A DNA stretch of 64,000 nucleotides from Pseudomonas sp. M30-35 (GCF_002163625.1 NZ_CP020892.1:3162001-3226000), one strand, 5' to 3'. Shown: positions 38,107 through 48,333, counted from the first letter of the stretch. Notes: generated by a model not told the origin, from the sequence alone. Made by a program: numbers and translations.

Positions 38107-40091
38107 GCCGTTGCTCCCGCCATATTCAGTGCATCACGCACTCGCGTGCGCACTTTCACCCGGTAGCGCTTATCCATCGCAGCCAGCAGACCACCCAGGC
38201 CCATCAGCAGCGCGCCCAGCCAAATCCAGCGCACGAATGGCTTGATGTGTACCCGCACAGCCCAAGCACCATCTTCCAGCGGCTCACCCAAGGCCACGAA
38301 CACGTCGCGGGTGAAGCCGGCATCAATCGCCGCCTCGGTCATCATCGACTGCTGCACCGTGTAGAAACGTTTTTCCGGGTGCAATACAGCGATTTGCTGA
38401 CCGTCTTCCAGCACGCGCATAGTGCCGCGGTCGGCGCTGAAGTTAGGCCCTTCACGATGCTTCGAGCCTTCAAAGACAAACTGATAGGCCCCCACTTCAA
38501 CCTGGTCGCCCGGCGCCATGCGCATATCACGCTCAAGGTTGCCAACGCTGGTAAGGACTACACCCAAGGCACACACAGCCATGCCAAAGTGTGCCAACTG
38601 CATCCCCCAATAGCTGCGGGTCAGGTCGCGCATACCTTTGAACAAACCCTTGTTGCGGGTTTTATCAAAAATGTCACGCACACCGGCCAACACCACCCAA
38701 GCGGCCAACATGCACACAGCCATGACGCCCCAGTTGAAGTCACCGAAAGCAAAAGCGGCAATAACGCCAAGCGTCACGCTGCCGAGCAGCACCGGCAGCA
38801 GCATGCTCAGCAGCCATTTGACTGGGGTGTTTTTCCAGCGCACCAGCACACCAATAGCGATAACCGCCATCAGCAGGCCCATTAACGGCACAAACAGCGC
38901 GTTGAAGTACGGTGGACCGACTGACAACTTGGCCCCAGTCAACGCATCCAGCACCAGAGGATACAAAGTACCGAGCAGGATCATGGATGCAGCAACTACC
39001 AGAATCAGGTTATTCGCCAGCAGCAAAGTCTCACGCGACCACAGCGCGAAGCCAACCTGGCTTTTAACCACCGGCGCACGCATCGCAAACAGTGTCAGCG
39101 AGCCACCAACCACCAACAGCAAGAACGCCAGAATGAATACACCACGCTCCGGGTCGCTGGCGAAGGCGTGTACTGACGTAAGCACACCGGAACGGACCAG
39201 AAAGGTGCCGAGCAAGCTCAGGGAGAATGCGGCAATAGCCAACAACACCGTCCAGCTCTTGAACACGCCACGTTTCTCAGTGACCGCCAGCGAGTGGATT
39301 AACGCGGTGCCAACCAACCACGGCATAAACGAAGCGTTTTCTACCGGGTCCCAGAACCACCAGCCACCCCAGCCAAGCTCGTAGTAGGCCCACCATGAAC
39401 CCAGTGCGATACCTACACCGAGAAAAGCCCAGGCAATAATGGTCCAAGGCCGCGACCAACGTGCCCAAGCAGCATCCAGCTTGCCGCCCAGCAGCGCCGC
39501 AATGGCGAAAGAGAATGCTACGGAAAAGCCGACATAACCCATATAGAGCATTGGCGGGTGGATGATCAAACCAAAGTCTTGCAACAACGGATTAAGGTCG
39601 CGACCGTCAGTTGGCATATTTGGCAGCAAGCGGGCGAACGGGTTTGAGGTAACGATCAGGAACAGCAGGAAGCCAACGCTGATAATGCCCATCACGCCAA
39701 GCACACGCGCCAACATCTCTTCCGGCAGTTGCCGCGAGAAGATCGAAACAGCAAAGGTCCAACCGCCCAGAATCAACGCCCAAAGCAACAGTGAGCCTTC
39801 ATGCGCGCCCCAAACAGCGCTGAACTTGTAGTACCAAGGCAAAGCGCTGTTGGAGTTGCTGGCGACGTAACGCACCGAGAAGTCGTCGACCATAAAGGCG
39901 TAGGTCAAGCAGGCGAATGAAAACAGCAGAAACGCAAACTGGCCCCAGGCTGCGGGTTGCGCCAGGCTCATCCATTGATGATCACCACGCCATGCCCCAA
40001 TCATTGGCAACGTGGCCTGCACAATGGCCATACACAACGCCAGAATCATCGCCAAATGGCCGAGCTCTGGCACCATCAACATGGCACTCAT
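38103..40091 (-). CDS. ccmF: Cytochrome c haem lyase subunit CcmF
   Basis: Large integral membrane subunit that joins haem from CcmE to apocytochrome c. 662 residues, about 15 membrane helices. The tryptophan-rich haem-handling motif [19 protein letters not shown] is present, and conserved His residues lie around it. It overlaps ccmE and ccmG by 4 bases each. Confidence 0.97.
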   Translation of the reverse strand: MSAMLMVPELGHLAMILALCMAIVQATLPMIGAWRGDHQWMSLAQPAAWGQFAFLLFSFACLTYAFMVDDFSVRYVASNSNSALPWYYKFSAVWGAHEGSLLLWALILGGWTFAVSIFSRQLPEEMLARVLGVMGIISVGFLLFLIVTSNPFARLLPNMPTDGRDLNPLLQDFGLIIHPPMLYMGYVGFSVAFSFAIAALLGGKLDAAWARWSRPWTIIAWAFLGVGIALGSWWAYYELGWGGWWFWDPVENASFMPWLVGTALIHSLAVTEKRGVFKSWTVLLAIAAFSLSLLGTFLVRSGVLTSVHAFASDPERGVFILAFLLLVVGGSLTLFAMRAPVVKSQVGFALWSRETLLLANNLILVVAASMILLGTLYPLVLDALTGAKLSVGPPYFNALFVPLMGLLMAVIAIGVLVRWKNTPVKWLLSMLLPVLLGSVTLGVIAAFAFGDFNWGVMAVCMLAAWVVLAGVRDIFDKTRNKGLFKGMRDLTRSYWGMQLAHFGMAVCALGVVLTSVGNLERDMRMAPGDQVEVGAYQFVFEGSKHREGPNFSADRGTMRVLEDGQQIAVLHPEKRFYTVQQSMMTEAAIDAGFTRDVFVALGEPLEDGAWAVRVHIKPFVRWIWLGALLMGLGGLLAAMDKRYRVKVRTRVRDALNMAGATA

Positions 40092-40546
40092 GCGCCCCCC
40101 TCCTTGCCTTCAGGTTTCAGCTTGCCGCTTTCTTCAAGCGCTTTAGTGACTTCAGGCGGCATGTATTTCTCATCATGCTTGGCCAGAACTTGGTCGGCGA
40201 TCAACACACCATCGGCATTGAGCTTGCCAAGCGCAACGATGCCCTGCCCTTCACGAAATAAGTCCGGAAGGATGCCGCGATAACGAATGGGTACGCTCTT
40301 GGCAAAATCGGTGACTAAAAACTCGACTTCCAACGAATCTGCTGAGCGCTTGAGCGAACCTTCCGTGACCATGCCGCCCGCACGAATTCGTGCATCCTGC
40401 GGCGCCTCGCCATTGGCGATCTGCGTCGGCGTATAGAACAGATTGATATTTTCCTTCAAAGCTGACAGCGCCAGACCCACTGCAATCGCCACTCCAGCGA
40501 CCAGTGCGAGGATGATATACAGGCGTTTTTTACGAACCGCGTTCAC
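40088..40546 (-). CDS. ccmE: Haem chaperone CcmE
   Basis: Carries haem covalently in the periplasm before transfer to CcmF. 152 residues from a GTG at 40546 ([18 protein letters not shown]), with GGGAG nine bases upstream; the GTG overlaps the ccmD stop. One N-terminal membrane anchor (about 8-28) precedes the OB-fold domain. The haem-binding His lies in [14 protein letters not shown]. Confidence 0.96.
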   Translation of the reverse strand: MNAVRKKRLYIILALVAGVAIAVGLALSALKENINLFYTPTQIANGEAPQDARIRAGGMVTEGSLKRSADSLEVEFLVTDFAKSVPIRYRGILPDLFREGQGIVALGKLNADGVLIADQVLAKHDEKYMPPEVTKALEESGKLKPEGKEGGA

Positions 40547-40719
40547 GATTTGTTCTCCCGGCGCAACCGACGCGCCTCGTTTTGCAGATAGCGCCGTTTG
40601 GCGAGAATTGGCAGGGCAATGTTGAGGGCAAGTACCGCAAACGTGATGCCGTAAGCAGACCACACATAGGCACCGTGGCCACCCATGACGATGAAGTCAC
40701 TGAATGATGCGAAGCTCAT
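40543..40719 (-). CDS. ccmD: Haem exporter protein CcmD
   Basis: 58-residue single-span membrane protein ([20 protein letters not shown] at the start, then one hydrophobic helix and a basic tail [16 protein letters not shown]). CcmD stabilises the CcmABC complex and helps release haem-loaded CcmE. It overlaps ccmC by 4 bases and ccmE by 4 bases. The HGAYVW segment and the position between ccmC and ccmE make the call firm in spite of the size. Confidence 0.92.
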   Translation of the reverse strand: MSFASFSDFIVMGGHGAYVWSAYGITFAVLALNIALPILAKRRYLQNEARRLRRENKS

Positions 40720-41471
40720 GAGCGCACCTCCAGCAGCCGGCTAACTTCAGCTTTAGCCCATGCGCTGCGCGACTCACGCTTGAGTACCTCGATGCGCATC
40801 CGCACCAGCACCAGCACGATAAACAGGCAGTAGAAACCCAGTACCGACAGCAGCAGCGGCATCCACATTTCGGCGCTCATGCTGGCTTTACCGGTAATTT
40901 TGAAGGTTGCTGGCTGGTGCAAGGTACTCCACCACTCAACCGACTTCTGGATAATCGGGATATTCACCGCACCGACCAACGCCAGTACCGCACAAGCTTT
41001 GGCTGCGCTGTCACGGTTGCTAATAGCTTGGCTCAGCGCTATCACGCCAAAATACAGAAACAGCAGGATCAGCATCGACGTCAAGCGTGCATCCCACACC
41101 CAATACGTACCCCACGTCGGCTTACCCCAGATAGCACCGGTTACCAGCGCGATAAAGCACAGCCAAGCCCCCACCGGCGCGGCTTGTTGCAAGGCGACGT
41201 CGGCGATCTTCATCTTCCAGATCAAGCCAACCGCACCAGCAAGCGCCATGGTCAGATAACAGGCTTGGGCGAGAAATGCCGCAGGCACGTGAATGTAGAT
41301 AATTCGGTAGCTATCACCTTGATAGCGCTCAGGCGGGGCGAATACCAACCCCCAAACCAGACCCGTGACCAGTAATACCGCTGCAGCAGCGATCAGCCAC
41401 GGTAGCCAGCGACCACTGATCTCATAAAACCATTTGGGCGAACCCAGTTTGTGAAACCATGTCCAGTTCAT
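40716..41471 (-). CDS. ccmC: Haem exporter permease CcmC
   Basis: Six-helix membrane protein that delivers haem to CcmE. 251 residues from ATG 41471 ([16 protein letters not shown]), the usual family N-terminus; in-frame ATGs at 41483 and 41516 are possible but would add residues not expected. The tryptophan-rich motif reads [13 protein letters not shown]. It overlaps ccmD. Confidence 0.93.
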   Translation of the reverse strand: MNWTWFHKLGSPKWFYEISGRWLPWLIAAAAVLLVTGLVWGLVFAPPERYQGDSYRIIYIHVPAAFLAQACYLTMALAGAVGLIWKMKIADVALQQAAPVGAWLCFIALVTGAIWGKPTWGTYWVWDARLTSMLILLFLYFGVIALSQAISNRDSAAKACAVLALVGAVNIPIIQKSVEWWSTLHQPATFKITGKASMSAEMWMPLLLSVLGFYCLFIVLVLVRMRIEVLKRESRSAWAKAEVSRLLEVRS

Positions 41472-41546
41472 CAGGTTACTCATCAGTTCTTCAGTCAGCC
41501 ACTGCATGCTCAGCACGGTGGCAACTTATCTTTATAGTTACAACGT

Positions 41547-42218
41547 CTACTCAGCCACGCTTATGCGCAGACCCGCGGCAATGGCAAACGGGCTGAACGT
41601 AACCGCCAACGCAGTCAAACACGCCATCCATAACAAGTGCCCTACTGCTGGCAAACCCTGCAAGCTGGCCTGTAACGCACCGCTGCCAAGAATCAGCACC
41701 GGGATATACAAAGGCAAAATCAATAATGCCAGCAGCAAGCCACCGCGCTTGAGGCCAACCGTCAATGCTGCCCCGACCGCACCCAGCAAGCTCAACACCG
41801 GGGTGCCAAGCAACAGTGAAATCAGTAACACGGGTATGCAGTGACTCGGCAGACCTAACATAAGCGCCAACACTGGAGACAAAATGACCAGTGCTAAGCC
41901 CGAGAATGCCCAGTGTGCCAGCACCTTGGCCAAAACCAGAAGAGCCAAGGGGTGCGACGAAAGGACCCACTGTTCAAGTGAGCCATCTTCAAAATCACTG
42001 CGGAAAAGCCCGTCCAGCGAGAGCAGCACTGCCAATAAGGCCGCTACCCACACCAGTCCCGGTGAAAGGGTTTGCAACAATTGAGCTTCGGGCCCGACGG
42101 CCAAGGGGAACAAGGCAATCACAATGGCGAAGAAAACCAGCGGATTCGCCAGCTCAGCCGGGCGGCGAAACAGCAAGCGGGCTTCACGTGCCACCAACAG
42201 GGTAAATACGTTTCTCAT
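41547..42218 (-). CDS. ccmB: Haem exporter permease CcmB
   Basis: Six-helix permease partner of the CcmA ATPase. 223 residues; typical opening [27 protein letters not shown] and conserved [13 protein letters not shown]. It overlaps ccmA by 4 bases, and 75 bases separate it from the ccmC start used here. Confidence 0.95.
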   Translation of the reverse strand: MRNVFTLLVAREARLLFRRPAELANPLVFFAIVIALFPLAVGPEAQLLQTLSPGLVWVAALLAVLLSLDGLFRSDFEDGSLEQWVLSSHPLALLVLAKVLAHWAFSGLALVILSPVLALMLGLPSHCIPVLLISLLLGTPVLSLLGAVGAALTVGLKRGGLLLALLILPLYIPVLILGSGALQASLQGLPAVGHLLWMACLTALAVTFSPFAIAAGLRISVAE

Positions 42219-42850
42219 ACGCTACCCAACCCTAACTCAAGCACACGATAGCCCTGTGGCTTAAGCGACAAAGTGTGGTGCGTAGTCATGACCACAAGCC
42301 CGCCCTTCTCGCAATGCGCAGCCAAGTGCGCCTCAAGCTGGGCGACGGCGGCGAGATCAAGTGCGGTAAAGGGTTCATCAAGAATCCATAGCTCGGGGCC
42401 CGGCAAATACAAACGGGCCAAACCGACACGGCGCTGCTGGCCAGCAGACAAGGTATGACAAGGCACATCTTCATAGCCGCGCAGCCCGACAGCATCCAGC
42501 GCCTGTAAGATCTGTGCGCGTTCGACCGGCTGGTGCAGCGCACAGAGCCAGGTGAGATTTTCTTCTGGCGTGAGTAAGCCCTTGATGCCGGCAGCGTGGC
42601 CAATCCAGAGTAATTTACCCGTAAGCTCGGCGCGCTGTTTGTCCAATGCACAGCCATACAGATGAACTTCACCTGCAGTGGGTTGCATCAGCCCGGCTAA
42701 AAGTCGCAGCAAACTGGTTTTTCCACTACCGTTTGGACCCGCAACCTGGAGTAATTCGCCGGGAACCAGAGACAGTTCAAGATGCTCAAAAAGCATGCGC
42801 CAATCGCGCTCACAGGCGAGCGACTTGGCTTCAAGAATTGGGCTGATCAC
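42215..42850 (-). CDS. ccmA: Haem exporter ATP-binding protein CcmA
   Basis: ABC ATPase of the CcmAB(CD) complex that powers release of haem-loaded CcmE. 211 residues from a GTG at 42850 ([17 protein letters not shown]), matching family length; a TTG at 42877 is an alternative. Walker A is [12 protein letters not shown], the signature [14 protein letters not shown], and Walker [13 protein letters not shown]. It is the first gene of the nine-gene ccm cluster. Confidence 0.95.
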   Translation of the reverse strand: MISPILEAKSLACERDWRMLFEHLELSLVPGELLQVAGPNGSGKTSLLRLLAGLMQPTAGEVHLYGCALDKQRAELTGKLLWIGHAAGIKGLLTPEENLTWLCALHQPVERAQILQALDAVGLRGYEDVPCHTLSAGQQRRVGLARLYLPGPELWILDEPFTALDLAAVAQLEAHLAAHCEKGGLVVMTTHHTLSLKPQGYRVLELGLGSV

Positions 42851-43210
42851 AGCATTTTTACCTAATAAATGATTCAAGGTGGCAGCATTCCAGCCGCTAT
42901 ATAGTCAAGCATGCGGGCCTAAGAAGCCTTTACAAAGGTAGCGAGCTACGGGAATGCAAGGCATACAAGATGCGAAAAAGTGCCTAAATGAGCATTTCAT
43001 TCGCATCGCTCACCCTTCGGAGCAACAGCGATGGCTGCCACAGTAATGGCTGCCATACTACTCATACGTTCATCCTGAGGGCTGGGAGCAGTTTTTAACC
43101 AAGCAATACTCAAGGCAGTACTTTGGCAGAGGTTCCAGTCTAGCGGCGGCATTATACATGCCTCGCTTAACTCCTCGCAGTTGGCTTTTCGACAGGGTGT
43201 AACTCGTATC
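42851..43210. other. Gap between ccmA and the FliK-like gene, with a possible ccm leader
   Basis: 360 bases between divergent genes. On the minus strand TATAAT (43156-43151) gives a good -10 box but no clear -35 hexamer 17 bases upstream, so a promoter is only probable. If used, the ccmA leader would be about 290 bases. Inside it lies a 22-codon reading frame (42997-43065, starting M-S-S-M-A-A-I-T-V) with AGGA eight bases before its ATG. I see no riboswitch fold I recognise and no longer gene. Confidence 0.4.
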
Positions 43211-44755
43211 ATGAGCGAAATAAGCAGCAACCGACCATTACCTGCCATACCGGCGAGTAACCGCCCAAGCTCGGTGGCTAGCGACATGGCTGTAAAGCTA
43301 CTACAGCCACTTGAAGGCCTACTGGCCAAAGGTGAAAGCGCCACAGCCGAGGTCATCAGCCTCAAACAAGTCGCTCAAAGCTTTCAGCTAATGCTCAAGC
43401 TAACCATGGGAAATGGCCGTCAGACGACGCTTGAGGCAAGCAGTAATCGTCCCATCGCCCAAGGCACTGCCCTGACGGTTACCGGATTAACAGACAGCAA
43501 GCTGCTGGTGGCCCTGCTAGCAGGTGGCGACAAGCCGCTTAAACGCCTTGATCTCAATCAGATACCGGCCGGCACGCTGATCCAGGGCAAAGTGCTCAGC
43601 TCCGAGCAAATAGCCCAGAGCAAAGCCCAGCATGCGATATACAAAGTATTGGTCAGCCTTCTCAACACCTCGTTGGCAGGTAGCAAGCTGGCAATCGAAA
43701 CGCCCCTGTCCCTAAAACCGGGCAGCCTACTTAGCGCGCAGGTAATGGGTAACCAATCGCTCAACCTGCTTCCGTTGAGCGGGCGCCTTGATCAGCTTGT
43801 GCTTAATCAACAATTGCAAAGCCAACACAACAGCCAAGGGTCGTTGCAGGGGTTATTCAAGTCTTTGCAGGGCATGAGCGAGCGGGCTGATATTCCCAGC
43901 GGGGTACGCACCAGCATCGATAAATTAATCGGCGCCTTGCCTGATGGTCAGCAGCTCAGTGACGCCAAAGGACTGAGCAAGGCACTGGAAAACAGCGGTG
44001 CATTTCTCGAAAGCAAACTGCTTAGCCCCCAAACCGGCGCCCTGCCAACGGATCTCAAAGCCAACCTGCTCAAGCTGATAAGCCAGTTGCAACTCAATCT
44101 ACCGACTCAAGGTGCAGTGCCCGGGGCTGCGGCCGGCGCGATTATGGCCCAGTCACTGCCGGCCTTGGCGCGTAACCTGCTGGGTAATATCAATCAAAAC
44201 AGTAGCAAACAGCAGGCGCTCAACTTTCCGTTGCCAACCAGACTCTTGCAAGCACTCAGTGAAGATGGCGACCTTGAAACCCTGCTCAAGCTTGCTGCTG
44301 CTGCGGTGTCTCGTTTACAAACCCATCAACTGTCCAGTTTGGCGCAGAGCCAGGTGGGGCCAGATGGCAATATTCTCACCACCTGGCAGCTGGAACTACC
44401 GATGCGCAACCAGCAAGAGCTGGTACCGGTGCAGTTAAAAATCCAGCGTGATGAGCCACAGAAATCTGCCGCCCAAGAGCAAAAGGATATGCTTTGGCGG
44501 ATTGACCTGGCCTTCGACCTGGAACCGCTAGGCCCAGTACAAGTACAAACACAACTGGCACGCGGATGCCTGTCGAGCACTCTCTGGGCCGAACAGCCGA
44601 GCACCGCGAAGTTGATCGACAGTGAGCTGGTGAATTTACGTCAGCGCCTGGTTGATGCAGGGCTGCAGGTCAGTGATCTGTCCTGCGCACAAGGCACGCC
44701 ACCGCAGGGCCCGAAAACTGCTTTGCAACAACGCTGGGTAGACGAAACCGCATGA
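43211..44755 (+). CDS. FliK-like flagellar hook-length-control-domain protein
   Basis: 514 residues from ATG 43211 (MSEISSNRPLPAIPAS). The N-terminal two thirds are Gln/Ser/Leu-rich and poorly conserved, as in FliK proteins. The C-terminal part (about 395-495) matches the Flg_hook domain: LPMRNQQELVPVQLKIQRDE, WRIDLAFDLEPLGPVQVQTQ and LWAEQPSTAKLIDSELVNLR. It is not in the main flagellar cluster and probably is a second FliK-type protein; it is coupled by a 4-base overlap to an FlhB C-terminal-domain paralogue. Its exact job is not established. Confidence 0.82.
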   Translation: MSEISSNRPLPAIPASNRPSSVASDMAVKLLQPLEGLLAKGESATAEVISLKQVAQSFQLMLKLTMGNGRQTTLEASSNRPIAQGTALTVTGLTDSKLLVALLAGGDKPLKRLDLNQIPAGTLIQGKVLSSEQIAQSKAQHAIYKVLVSLLNTSLAGSKLAIETPLSLKPGSLLSAQVMGNQSLNLLPLSGRLDQLVLNQQLQSQHNSQGSLQGLFKSLQGMSERADIPSGVRTSIDKLIGALPDGQQLSDAKGLSKALENSGAFLESKLLSPQTGALPTDLKANLLKLISQLQLNLPTQGAVPGAAAGAIMAQSLPALARNLLGNINQNSSKQQALNFPLPTRLLQALSEDGDLETLLKLAAAAVSRLQTHQLSSLAQSQVGPDGNILTTWQLELPMRNQQELVPVQLKIQRDEPQKSAAQEQKDMLWRIDLAFDLEPLGPVQVQTQLARGCLSSTLWAEQPSTAKLIDSELVNLRQRLVDAGLQVSDLSCAQGTPPQGPKTALQQRWVDETA

Positions 44756-45060
44756 CTAAACCAAGCACGCCCCGCCAAGCCATCGCTCTAAGCTATGACG
44801 GCCAACAAGCACCGACACTCAGCGCCAAAGGTGACGATGAATTAGCCGAGGCAATTTTAGCCATAGCCCGTGAGTACGAGGTGCCCATTTATGAGAACGC
44901 CGAATTAGTCCGCCTACTCGCGCGCATGGAGCTTGGCGACAGCATTCCTGAGGAATTGTACCGTTGCATTGCCGAAATCATAGCCTTCGCCTGGCACCTC
45001 AAAGGCAAATGCCCCGCAGGCTTTAACGCAGGCCAGTCGGATTCACTGCATGAGGTTTAA
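44752..45060 (+). CDS. FlhB cytoplasmic-domain paralogue (FlhX type)
   Basis: 102 residues aligning with the part of FlhB after its self-cleavage site: AIALSYDGQQAPTLSAKGDD corresponds to FlhB AVALKYDPTKGNAPVMLAKGGD, and EYEVPIYENAELVRLLARME to EHDVMLLESPALARAVFY. It lacks the NPTH motif and all membrane helices, so it resembles a pre-cut FlhB C-terminal fragment. FlhX proteins can partly replace that fragment in export specificity switching in other bacteria. Coupling to a FliK-like gene (ATGA overlap) fits such a role. Its stop overlaps the converging rhodanese stop (TTAA). Confidence 0.87.
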   Translation: MTKPSTPRQAIALSYDGQQAPTLSAKGDDELAEAILAIAREYEVPIYENAELVRLLARMELGDSIPEELYRCIAEIIAFAWHLKGKCPAGFNAGQSDSLHEV

Positions 45061-45513
45061 TCGGTCGCGCGTCTTAACCCGCCTGACAACGCGTAAAGCG
45101 GTGATTCATCACTCGCACCCTTATCCAGCGGGAAGTCGAGCAACTGCCATGCAAAGTAACCACTGCGGAAAAAGTACACCTGCGTGTAGCCCCAGTTAAC
45201 TGCCTTGCGCACAGCTTCAGCACTGCGCGGGCTTAAATCACTGTCGCAATAAACAACCAAGAGTGTGTCGCGTGAGATCCTGGCTGTCGCCAAGTCAGAA
45301 AACCCCTTGTCGACATCCAGATGCGCCGCGCACATGCCCCCACGACCACTCACGCTGAGGGCGCACATCAACAAAAATTGCGCCTTGCTCATAGAGGATT
45401 CGCGCTTGCAGGACATCAACCGTCTTCGCGCCCGAAACGTCTTCTGGCACTTGCTGGGCGACAACAGGACTGCTCAAGCCAAAAAGCAGCAATACCGTCA
45501 GTAATCTAGCCAT
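45057..45513 (-). pseudogene. Frameshifted periplasmic rhodanese-domain protein
   Basis: Two overlapping reading frames together make one rhodanese protein. The upstream frame (from ATG 45513, or GTG 45516) encodes a signal peptide (MARLLTVLLLFGLSSPVVA) and the first half ending in DVRPQREWSWGHVRGA. The other frame supplies HLDVDKGFSDLATARI, the active-site loop VVYCDSDLSPRS with the catalytic Cys, and NWGYTQVYFFRSGYFAW. The switch falls at about 45320-45336 in a GC-rich GCGC stretch, consistent with loss of two (or gain of one) bases. It may be a true pseudogene or a sequence error. When intact it would be a periplasmic sulfurtransferase. Confidence 0.8.
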
Positions 45514-45661
45514 CACAGATTCCCGTTGCCCTCAGATACTAAAAGCTTAGGTAGCTCAGGACCAAGGCTAGGAACGTTTTACCTGGCAATACATCACCTT
45601 AAGAACTTGCGACGCTATAAAGCGTGGTTCAAGCAAAGGCTTATGACGGTATGAGGGAAGG

Positions 45662-46069
45662 TTAAACCTGATTCGGTTTAGCCTGGTGCAACTTGCTGAC
45701 CAGTTCGGCCTCAGCTTTGCTCAGGCCGCACGACTGCGTGAGATCATCAACACTGGCACCCAGACCGACCAGGCGGGCGGCTTGAGTGAAGGACAAGTTA
45801 GCCGGGTCGCGCTGTTCCATTTGGCTAACTTTGTCTGGCAGCGGCGCCACTGTTTGGCGCAGCTCATGTAATTCCTCACCCATGCGAATACTGCCGGTGA
45901 GGTAGGTGTCCAAGCGTTTGCTCAGCTCTTTGATCCGCACATCACGCGCGGCATCGCGTTCGACCTGCAGGGCAACTGTGCTCTTGAGCTGAGAATGCAG
46001 CCACACGCAGGCGCCAATCAGCGCTACGCTGATCAGGGCCAATACCACCAGTGCAGCTTCAAGCATCAT
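45662..46069 (-). CDS. DUF2802 membrane-anchored protein at the end of the chemotaxis cluster
   Basis: 135 residues: N-terminal membrane helix (about 3-25), a coiled coil (about 30-85), and a C-terminal helical domain (FTQAARLVGLGASVDDLTQS, then SCGLSKAEAELVSKLH) that looks like a small helix-turn-helix. This domain of unknown function follows cheW in many Pseudomonas and related bacteria with the ParC/ParP array-placement genes. It starts one base after the cheW stop. No function is established. Confidence 0.85.
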   Translation of the reverse strand: MMLEAALVVLALISVALIGACVWLHSQLKSTVALQVERDAARDVRIKELSKRLDTYLTGSIRMGEELHELRQTVAPLPDKVSQMEQRDPANLSFTQAARLVGLGASVDDLTQSCGLSKAEAELVSKLHQAKPNQV

Positions 46070-46549
46070 TCAAATTGACTCCAGATCCGACCACTCTTCT
46101 TCAGTCATCATCTTGTCCAACTCAACCAGAATCAGCAACTCGCCATTCTTGTTGCACACGCCCTGAATGAACTTGGCGGACTCATCATTACCCACATTGG
46201 GCGCCGTCTCGACCTCAGACTGACGCAGGTAAACAACTTCAGCAACACTGTCGACCAGAATACCGACAACTTGCTTGTCTGCCTCGATAATCACCACGCG
46301 GGTGTTATCGGTAATATCTGCGGGAGCCAAGCCAAAGCGTTGACGGGTGTCGATCACCGTTACCACGTTGCCACGCAGGTTAATAATACCTAAGACGTAG
46401 CTTGGCGCACCTGGGACCGGAGCGATCTCCGAATAACGCAGCACTTCCTGCACCTGCATCACGTTAATGCCGTAACTTTCGTTATCCAGGCGGAATGTGA
46501 CCCATTGCAGGATTGGATCCTCAGCACCTTGAGCAGAGTTTTTATTCAT
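46070..46549 (-). CDS. cheW: Chemotaxis coupling protein CheW
   Basis: Links chemoreceptors to the CheA kinase. 159 residues, single CheW domain: WVTFRLDNESYGINVMQVQE, VLGIINLRGNVVTVIDTRQR, the conserved Arg in this loop, and ADKQVVGILVDSVAEVV. It lies between parP and the DUF2802 gene. A 53-base gap separates it from parP. Confidence 0.96.
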   Translation of the reverse strand: MNKNSAQGAEDPILQWVTFRLDNESYGINVMQVQEVLRYSEIAPVPGAPSYVLGIINLRGNVVTVIDTRQRFGLAPADITDNTRVVIIEADKQVVGILVDSVAEVVYLRQSEVETAPNVGNDESAKFIQGVCNKNGELLILVELDKMMTEEEWSDLESI

Positions 46550-46602
46550 ATTCCTAGCCTCTTGGATAATCGATTGCGAGTCATTGCCCGCTTAAAAATA
46601 AG

Positions 46603-47457
46603 TTAGTGAACGTGCCCATCGGCAAGGCGTTTAGCCCCGCCACTGGTAATCAATTCAGCCAAAGCCGAGACGTCGAGCAAGGCACACATATGTTCAATCA
46701 CCGTGCCTGCCAACCATGGCCGCTGCGAGCGTTGGCTGCGCCATTTAACTTCATTCGGTTCGAGACGAATCGAGCGGCTAACCTGATGCACGGCCAGCCC
46801 CCACTCGTAACCCTGAACCGAAATGACAAATTGCAGGCCTTGGCGGAAGTCATCGCGATAACGATCTGGCATGACCCAGCGTGCTGTGTCGAGCACCTTA
46901 AGGTTGCCAGCCTGACAAGGCAAAATACCCAAAAACCAGTCCGGCTGACCAAACAGTGGCGTCAGATCATGGCCTTCGAGTGGATAAATAGAGCCAAGAC
47001 ACACCAGCGGCACTGCCAGGGTTAAGCCCGCGACATCGAACAGCAGGCATTCGAAGGGCTCCTGAGCCCACTGCGGACGCCCATCTTCAGCCAGCGTAGG
47101 TACAAACGGTGCACTGGACGATGGACTGTTCAGGTCAACAATAGGCTCGACAATCGATACCGGCGGTTCTGGGGCCAATGCTTCTGGCAACTCAAGCAGT
47201 GCAACTGGCGCTAAAGGCTCAGGCTGCACAGTTGGAGTTTCAATAACAGTTTCCGCCACCGGCTGCGGCTCAGGCGCCAACGTCAGCAGCGGCTGTGGCG
47301 CCGGGGTGGCGTCACGCTGTTGCTCTTCACGAACGGCAGCTTCGAACTCATCCAGACTGACGCTGCTCGCCAACTCCAGCGACGCGTCCTGAAGCAAGCT
47401 GTCCAAATAGGACTGCAGCGCCAGTTGTGGACGTGTAGTGGTGGCAGGACCGGTCAT
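46603..47457 (-). CDS. parP: ParP-type CheW-domain array-localisation protein
   Basis: 284 residues. The N-terminus (LALQSYLDSLLQDASLEL) and a Pro/Glu-rich linker (about 50-125) precede a C-terminal CheW-like AIF domain (about 135-265, FECLLFDVAGLTLAVPLVCL). In Vibrio, ParP binds CheA and ParC and keeps arrays at the pole; the gene order parC-parP-cheW is the same here. The linker is enriched in P-E-P repeats. Confidence 0.88.
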   Translation of the reverse strand: MTGPATTTRPQLALQSYLDSLLQDASLELASSVSLDEFEAAVREEQQRDATPAPQPLLTLAPEPQPVAETVIETPTVQPEPLAPVALLELPEALAPEPPVSIVEPIVDLNSPSSSAPFVPTLAEDGRPQWAQEPFECLLFDVAGLTLAVPLVCLGSIYPLEGHDLTPLFGQPDWFLGILPCQAGNLKVLDTARWVMPDRYRDDFRQGLQFVISVQGYEWGLAVHQVSRSIRLEPNEVKWRSQRSQRPWLAGTVIEHMCALLDVSALAELITSGGAKRLADGHVH

Positions 47458-47544
47458 AGTGAATATCCGCAGAAAGAATCTGTAGCCTTTATCGGCAGCA
47501 GTCCAGTCAGACTTGAGCGGCAGTTTGCAAAAAATGGCGACATA

Positions 47545-48333
47545 TCAAGCCACCTGCGCAGACAACTGATGCGCCAGCAAATGCTTAAGCAGGGCACGGT
47601 AAGCCAAGGTTCCACGGCTTTTCGAGTCGAACTGAGAAGGCGTCTGCCCTGCCCGGCTGGCATCACGCAGACGCGTATCGACAGGGATATAGGCTTGCCA
47701 CAAATTATCCGGGTAGCTATTGCGCAGCAAGCGCAAGGTCGACATCGACGCCTGGGTACGCCGATCAAACAAGGTCGGCACAATGGTATACGGCAGCGCC
47801 TGTTTACGTGACCGGTTGATCATCGCCAGCGTGCTGACCATGCGCTCCAGGCCTTTAACCGCGAGAAACTCTGTTTGCACCGGGATCACTAACTGCTGGC
47901 TGGCGGCCAAGGCATTGACCATCAACACGCCGAGCAAGGGCGGACTGTCGATGATTGCGTAGTCATAGTCGCCCCAGAGCTGGGTCAGCGCCTTCGAGAT
48001 GACCAGACCTAAACCACTCTTCCCCGGCGACTGGCGTTCCAGCGTGGCCAGTGCGGTGCTTGATGGCAGCAAGGCAATTTGCTCATGACTGGTCGGCAAG
48101 AGTAACTGTTTAGGCAAGCCAGCGGGCACCACGCCTTGATGCAAAAACAAATCATACGAGCTGTGCGCGAGACTATCCGGGTCGTGGCCGAAATAGCTTG
48201 TCATTGAGCCGTGAGGGTCGAGATCGACCACAATCACACGCTTACCGGCATCAGCCAAAAGACCTGCCAGTGCGATGGATGTGGTGGTCTTACCGACCCC
48301 ACCTTTTTGATTGGCTACTGCCCAAACTCTCAT
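47545..48333 (-). CDS. parC: ParC-type ParA-like ATPase for chemotaxis array placement
   Basis: 262 residues of the ParA/MinD family: deviant Walker A KGGVGKTTTSIALA (about 10-23), VIVVDLDPHGS, and Walker B region YAIIDSPPLLGVLMVNA. It positions chemosensory arrays at the old pole by interacting with ParP. It is encoded between motD and parP, the conserved spot for ParC rather than for a chromosome ParA, and no parB follows. Confidence 0.92.
   Translation of the reverse strand: MRVWAVANQKGGVGKTTTSIALAGLLADAGKRVIVVDLDPHGSMTSYFGHDPDSLAHSSYDLFLHQGVVPAGLPKQLLLPTSHEQIALLPSSTALATLERQSPGKSGLGLVISKALTQLWGDYDYAIIDSPPLLGVLMVNALAASQQLVIPVQTEFLAVKGLERMVSTLAMINRSRKQALPYTIVPTLFDRRTQASMSTLRLLRNSYPDNLWQAYIPVDTRLRDASRAGQTPSQFDSKSRGTLAYRALLKHLLAHQLSAQVA

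Noticed and set aside
37974..38885. His/Gln-rich plus-strand frame opposite ccmF and ccmG
   Set aside because: It is the complement of conserved ccm genes; the odd composition follows from reading the opposite strand.
46550..46602. FliA (sigma-28) promoter upstream of cheW
   Set aside because: TAAG and ATCGATTA are present at about the right spacing, but only five of eight bases match in the -10 element, too few for a call.
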